A stretch of 64,000 nt of DNA from Hordeum vulgare subsp. vulgare (Eukaryota; Streptophyta; Magnoliopsida; Poales; Poaceae), in contig NC_058521.1 of assembly GCF_904849725.1 (NCBI RefSeq), forward strand, positions 432,840,676-432,904,675. Reading direction: 5' to 3'. Below are positions 60,401 to 64,000 of the stretch, one piece after another (position 1 is the stretch's first letter; every line of letters starts with the position of its first letter). Position numbers and translations under genes: made by a program. The notes under the pieces were generated by a model, which saw only the letters and a program-made list of their open reading frames with translations, did no database searches and was not told the origin of the DNA.

Positions 60401-61212
60401 ATTTAAATTGTGCCTAAATCCGTGACGGATTCTGTGACAAAAACAATGTCCAAATAGGCAGCCACGTGAGAATCCTACGTGGCATCGGTTTGGGTTGGGC
60501 GAGCCTCTGGTAGATCCATGACGGGCAAGAACCGTCGTGGAAGGTATGATATCAAATTATGACGCGATATACATGACGAATTTTGTATCCGTCGTGGATG
60601 GGCATGCATGACAGTCTTTGATTGATCCGTGACGGAATTGAACCGTCGTGCATTAACACATTTCTTGTAGTGCAGGGCACAACTACCTACGCCTCCGTCG
60701 TCTGTCCCGCCGACGGGGAGATGGCGCGAGGGTAGAGGGGGTCCTTGCCCTTGTTTTGGAAGGAGTCAGCCATGGCACGCGGCTAGGGTTTGGTCGCCGA
60801 AGAGGTGGCGAGATAGGGACGGGTGGGTTCTGGAAGCAGATGAGGCGGAGCCCACCGCTCGGGCGGATTAAAAAAGGTCGACCGCGGCCGCTGACGCATG
60901 GACCTGAGAAGGACGGCCATCATAAATTATGTTGACTGTGGGTGGTTGGGGTGGACACCGAGAAGGCACGCGCGCGTCCGCTTCGCGTTCGTGTCGACAC
61001 ATTGTAGTCCCAAATTTGGGCCGTAAATGGATCGCCACAGACGCGTTTTGGTAATGGGTCGGCGCGCTGGGCCATCCGTTTTGTCCGTGCGGTCCTAAAT
61101 GAACGGCGGCAGACGAAATGGGTCGTCCCGTTGGAGTTGCTGTTATTCCATGAAAAGAATGCACACCCACATGGTATGACATATGCCGTACGCTCGTACT
61201 TTTGTTTCACAA

Positions 61213-61775
61213 GTTAAACCTAAGAATACTAGTAACAAAGGCAAGAAAGTTTCTTCATCTAGTAAAAACAATGTTAAGTAAGATCAAATGATGTTGTTGC
61301 TAGTAGCTCTATTGATTCCACTAAGGATTCTCTTAGCCAAGTTACGCTTGAGAAAGAAAACGATTTATGGAAAGGAATTATAGAGAAAGGTGTTTTCAAG
61401 AGTCTTGCCGGAAGTAAGCAATTCGAGAAAATTGTGCGCAAGGAAGGAGGACATCGGAACAAGAAAGGTGTTCTCTAATTCAATGCCAAGGGAGATGTTT
61501 GGGAAGAAGGTCTATATCCCATCCCAAAGTTCGTTCCTCAGGAGGAAAGGTATGATCCTACTCCTCCCAAGGGAACAAGCTTTAAAGATGATCTTCCACA
61601 ACAAGACCACAAGGGCAAAGGAAAGCTTGAAGAGGAGATTGAATTATTTGAGGAAGAACCCCAAGCCAAGACCGAGTGGGTTCCCAAGGACACTACTAGC
61701 ACTACATCATCAAGTGGTACCACAACTCCAAGGATTCCCATCAAGTTGATGTGGGTCCCTAGGAGGAAAAACTAG
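61213..61775 (+). pseudogene. Degenerate gag-like ORF of a further retroelement
   Basis: Fragments read VKPKNTSNKGKKVSSSSK, then after a frameshift near 61290 SLSQVTLEKENDLWKG, LAGSKQFEKIV, YDPTPPKG and PRIPIKLMWVPRRKN, ending at the stop 61773-61775. A stop also occurs after GVL near 61486. I recall these blocks from gag-type regions of abundant Triticeae retrotransposons, but cannot name the family. It has a lysine-rich N-terminus and an acidic middle, with no zinc knuckle in the part seen. Confidence 0.5.
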
Positions 61776-62732
61776 AAAGTTCTTGAGGGGTGACCTCGCC
61801 AATGAAATTCACTCTTATTCATTTTGTCAAGAACTATATGCAATCAACTCCAACCATATGCATTACTTCAAGGAGTCACACATTCCCTCAATGGTAAGTA
61901 AGGGACAAGGTGAGAAGAGTAAGAAACAACAAGGATTGCTCCCAGCTCAAGATGATCTTCATCAACAATGAGCATGCACCACTACTACACCTACTTGAAG
62001 TCTTCTACGACAAAACCCAAGGTTATTTTATCCCTCTTAGGGGGGATGCCACATCTTGGGGGAGATTTACTCTAAGACTTGAGTATAAGCGTCTCCTAGA
62101 CGATGTGAACACATTAATGCTTTATGTAAAAGTGTTAACCCCACTGGTTCTAATCGATTTGTATGATCTATGATCAAGTATTCTTACTTGGCTCCTATGT
62201 CAATATACTCATATAAAGATGACTACGTAATTGACAAAGTGCTTGATAGATGCTAGAATGTTTGAGCATGTTCATCATGTTTTATTTGACATCTTATTGT
62301 CTCAGCATGTTGGTATGCATATATTTTTTCATTAGAGGATATCCAATTGTTGTTATTTGGATTTCTATTTCATTGGCCAATGGGATATACAAGAATGCCT
62401 AGGTACCTTCCTCTAGCTATCTATGCTTTCTTGTCTCAAATTCTATTCATGCTAAATCACAAAATTTGAGCAAGCACTTTAGGTACACTCTATGTGAGGA
62501 GAACTCAGAGATCCATCTTGACAAGGGCTGAATTCCAAAACCTCCCAAAGTGCATCTCGGTGTGACTAACCTCAAAATCTCGGTCCCACCCAAGCCTAGG
62601 GTTGATCAGGTTTTCCTATCTTGGCACCATCGAGTTGTTCTTTTCGGCCTCATGGAGTTTCCTTGTTACCTCACAGTTGAGGAACTCGGTGGCACCGAAA
62701 ACTCCATCTAGGTGTCACCGTCAGCAAGGGGG

Positions 62733-62743
62733 TATATATATAT
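62733..62743 (+). promoter_or_regulatory. Candidate TATA box of the right-edge retroelement
   Basis: TATATATATAT is followed by cccgcggaccc. It lies 67 bases before a short ORF and about 670 before the main ORF at 63413. Activity is inferred. Confidence 0.4.
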
Positions 62744-62799
62744 CCCGCGGACCCGATGGTTGAAACAATTCTTCAAACATCGCCTCCCGCACCACCTCG

Positions 62800-62961
62800 A
62801 TGTCGCGCCCTAGTCCCATGGACATCTCCTTGATTCTATTGTGCGCCCTCGCCGCCGGAGTCTTCCCCGTCGACGGGAATCTTCAGCACCGTCGTCGTTG
62901 TAGCGGATTCACCACCAAGTTAGGGTATGAATCTGGCCCCTCTCTGCGGTCCCAATTCTAA
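62800..62961 (+). other. Short 53-codon ORF in the retroelement leader
   Basis: The ATG at 62800 opens MSRPSPMDISLILLCALAAG, a hydrophobic stretch that looks like a signal peptide. Basic residues (QHRRRCSG) follow, and the stop is at 62959-62961. It may be an upstream ORF or chance. The ATG context ctcgatgtc is ordinary. Confidence 0.25.
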
Positions 62962-63412
62962 TTCTTACGCAAATAGGTCTTCACGATTTATCTTGGTGTC
63001 AATTCTATCGAGAAGAAAGTTCCCATAGTTTAGAGAACAATTGAAATTTTCGGGTTAACCGTCCGCAAAATTGAATCTCGGTGTCACCGATTCGTAAAGG
63101 TCGGTATTACCGATTTGGTTTTAGGGTTACTAAGAACATTCTTGGTGGAACCGAGTTCTCCTTTTTGGTGAAACTGAAAAGGGTGTCAAGTTTCTGTTAA
63201 TGAGAACATCAGTCTTGGTGGCTCCGAATTTTTTGACTCGGTAGAACCAAAATCCCTTTTTGCTGAATATTAAACCTAATTTTTCAGAGTTCCGCTTTTC
63301 AAAACTTCTGATTTTTGTGATACTCATCCCTTCCAGCTCTTCTATATCTCTTTAGAGGGTCTGCTTATGTGCTTCTCTGCTTGTGTGCATGTGTGCTTTG
63401 CTGTTTGTCAGG

Positions 63413-64000
63413 ATGTCAAGATCAGAGGATAGTCAAAACAACTTCAGTGAGCCCAGTGCTGACATGGACTCATGCACTAGTCCTAAGAGGACACCTTGTG
63501 ACCCAGGAACACCTAGCTCACATGGCTTTCCCAAGGCAGCTACCAGGTCTAGAAGGAAGATCGATTCTGATGAAGAAAATGTTGACTTTATCCCACAGGA
63601 AACTGTTCCCCAGAAGTTGAAGGAGAAGACCACAGCGAGGAAGATTGTGAGGAAGGAAAATGCCAGACCTGCTGACATTAAAGCTCCCGAAGCTAGGCTT
63701 GCAAAGAAGGCAAGTCACAACAGAGCCAGAAAGAGAATTTTCCTTGCTGTTGGTAGGCCAACCACAATGTATGAAGATCCAGCAGAAGCTGTTGATGATG
63801 AGGACGAAGAAATTCCACCCGAGGTCCCTCCTCCTAAGAAGAAAAAGCTAATGGCTGATGCTATGCCTAAGAAGTCTGCCATCAAGCATTTAGCACCTAA
63901 GGCTAATAAGTTTGTAGCTCCCAAGAGGACTACAAAGGACATTCCTACAACAGAGAAGAACAAAGGCTCTGCGTCCAGAGAATTTGCTACAGAGGAAGAA
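63413..64000 (+). CDS. Lysine-rich retroelement ORF, open at the window edge
   Basis: The ATG at 63413 starts a frame of 196 codons with no stop before 64000. It opens MSRSEDSQNNFSEP and continues with CDPGTPSSHGFPKAATRSRR, an acidic patch (DDEDEEIPPEVPPPKKKK) and many lysine and proline residues. Composition suggests a disordered, nucleic-acid-binding N-terminal region. I recall such N-termini in Triticeae retroelement proteins that carry a plant-transposon-type domain further on, but that part is outside the window. The frame looks intact, unlike every other ORF here. The KKKK patch could be a nuclear localisation signal. Confidence 0.5.
   Translation, partial: MSRSEDSQNNFSEPSADMDSCTSPKRTPCDPGTPSSHGFPKAATRSRRKIDSDEENVDFIPQETVPQKLKEKTTARKIVRKENARPADIKAPEARLAKKASHNRARKRIFLAVGRPTTMYEDPAEAVDDEDEEIPPEVPPPKKKKLMADAMPKKSAIKHLAPKANKFVAPKRTTKDIPTTEKNKGSASREFATEEE

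Larger units (their letters stand above)
55375..60672. mobile_element. Non-autonomous CACTA transposon
   Basis: It has terminal inverted repeats CACTACAAGAAATCTG (left) and the inverse of CACTACAAGAAATGTG (right), and the 3-bp duplication CAG at 55372-55374 and 60673-60675. It is 5298 bp. Subterminal repeats of the type ccgtgacggat and cgtcgtgga are clustered within about 200 bases of each end, as expected for transposase binding in CACTA elements. No transposase domain is visible, so it would need an autonomous partner. Confidence 0.92.
55297..60773 (-). pseudogene. Short ORF split by the CACTA element
   Basis: The minus-strand ATG at 60773 opens MADSFQNKGKDPLYPR. The frame runs to the CACTA at 60673 and continues at 55374 with VPWNTTFPWVGL, ending DPASAAA at the stop 55297-55299. 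One stop lies between, just before the insertion point. Without the CACTA and one copy of its CAG duplication, the frame stays in register. The product would be only about 60 residues and I do not recognise it. Codon use is GC-rich, unlike the flanks. Confidence 0.35.
55012..61140. mobile_element. Candidate Mutator-like non-autonomous element, split by a CACTA
   Basis: The left edge GCATCTCCAGCCGA and the right edge, read inversely as GCAACTCCAACGGG, are imperfect inverted ends. They resemble the CATCTCCAACGG ends of grass Mutator-type elements. Adjacent blocks (gggcc, tccgtttt, ggcgcgc) are also of that type. Without the CACTA insert it would be about 830 bp and carry a short minus-strand ORF. 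No convincing 9-bp duplication was found, so the assignment is tentative. Confidence 0.35.
61776..63412 (+). other. Non-coding leader or LTR-like region of the right-edge retroelement
   Basis: It contains a purine tract (cttgggggagattt, about 62055-62068), a TATA-like tatatatatat at 62733-62743 and many copies of a CTCGGTG..CACCGAG palindrome between 62550 and 63260. It leads to the ORF at 63413. Exact LTR borders could not be set. Confidence 0.45.

Noticed and set aside
1..64000. CRISPR array, bacterial operon, rRNA or tRNA genes
   Set aside because: The sequence is clearly plant nuclear DNA. Direct repeats here are LTRs or minisatellites without spacer architecture, and no tRNA cloverleaf was found. 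The tRNA-like matches are primer binding sites.

Overview
This window is intergenic plant DNA from a large grass genome, almost certainly a Triticeae species (wheat, barley, rye, Aegilops). It contains nested LTR retrotransposons with LTRs of the Angela/BARE/WIS type (start TGTTGGAAATATGCCC, end CCAACA, initiator-Met tRNA primer site) and Gypsy LTRs starting TGATACGTCTCC. It also holds a Stowaway MITE with CTCCCTCCGT ends and a CACTA transposon. I found no intact host gene and no rRNA, tRNA or CRISPR. Family names come from recognition, not from a database search.

The first 52 kb is one nest. The outermost unit is a minus-strand Copia element, 'O' (8428-52387). Its 3' LTR is cut by a minus-strand Gypsy element, 'I' (1-8427, running off the left edge). 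Its integrase is cut at 11577/49546 by a plus-strand Angela/BARE-type tandem array of pol fragment-LTR-internal-LTR (11576-49545). The array is itself broken three times: by a minus-strand Gypsy element, 'II' (15789-33397); by an element with three LTRs, 'IV' (37227-45810, target duplication ACATC); and by a solo Copia LTR (45971-47819, target duplication AAATA). Gypsy II is broken by the complete plus-strand Gypsy 'III' (19832-29232, target duplication CATAT). The insertion order is O, then Angela, then II, then III, with IV and the solo LTR entering Angela independently.

Gypsy I, II and III are one family. Each carries gag-protease, a tRNA-Asp-type primer site, no reverse transcriptase or integrase, and a second downstream ORF that resembles the Athila ORF-1 protein. 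They look non-autonomous and would depend on enzymes supplied by another element. All coding regions are decayed, and both recognisable Copia catalytic cores in O and in the main Angela copy have lost key residues.

From 52388 to 64000 the sequence is more varied. In order it holds a LINE 3' remnant, an unassigned stretch (52568-53979), a Stowaway MITE, a second MITE-like element, and a candidate Mutator-like element whose small ORF is split by a 5.3-kb CACTA transposon (55375-60672, target duplication CAG). The right edge is another retroelement, with a decayed gag-like region, a leader rich in CTCGGTG/CACCGAG palindromes, and an ORF from 63413 still open at the window edge.
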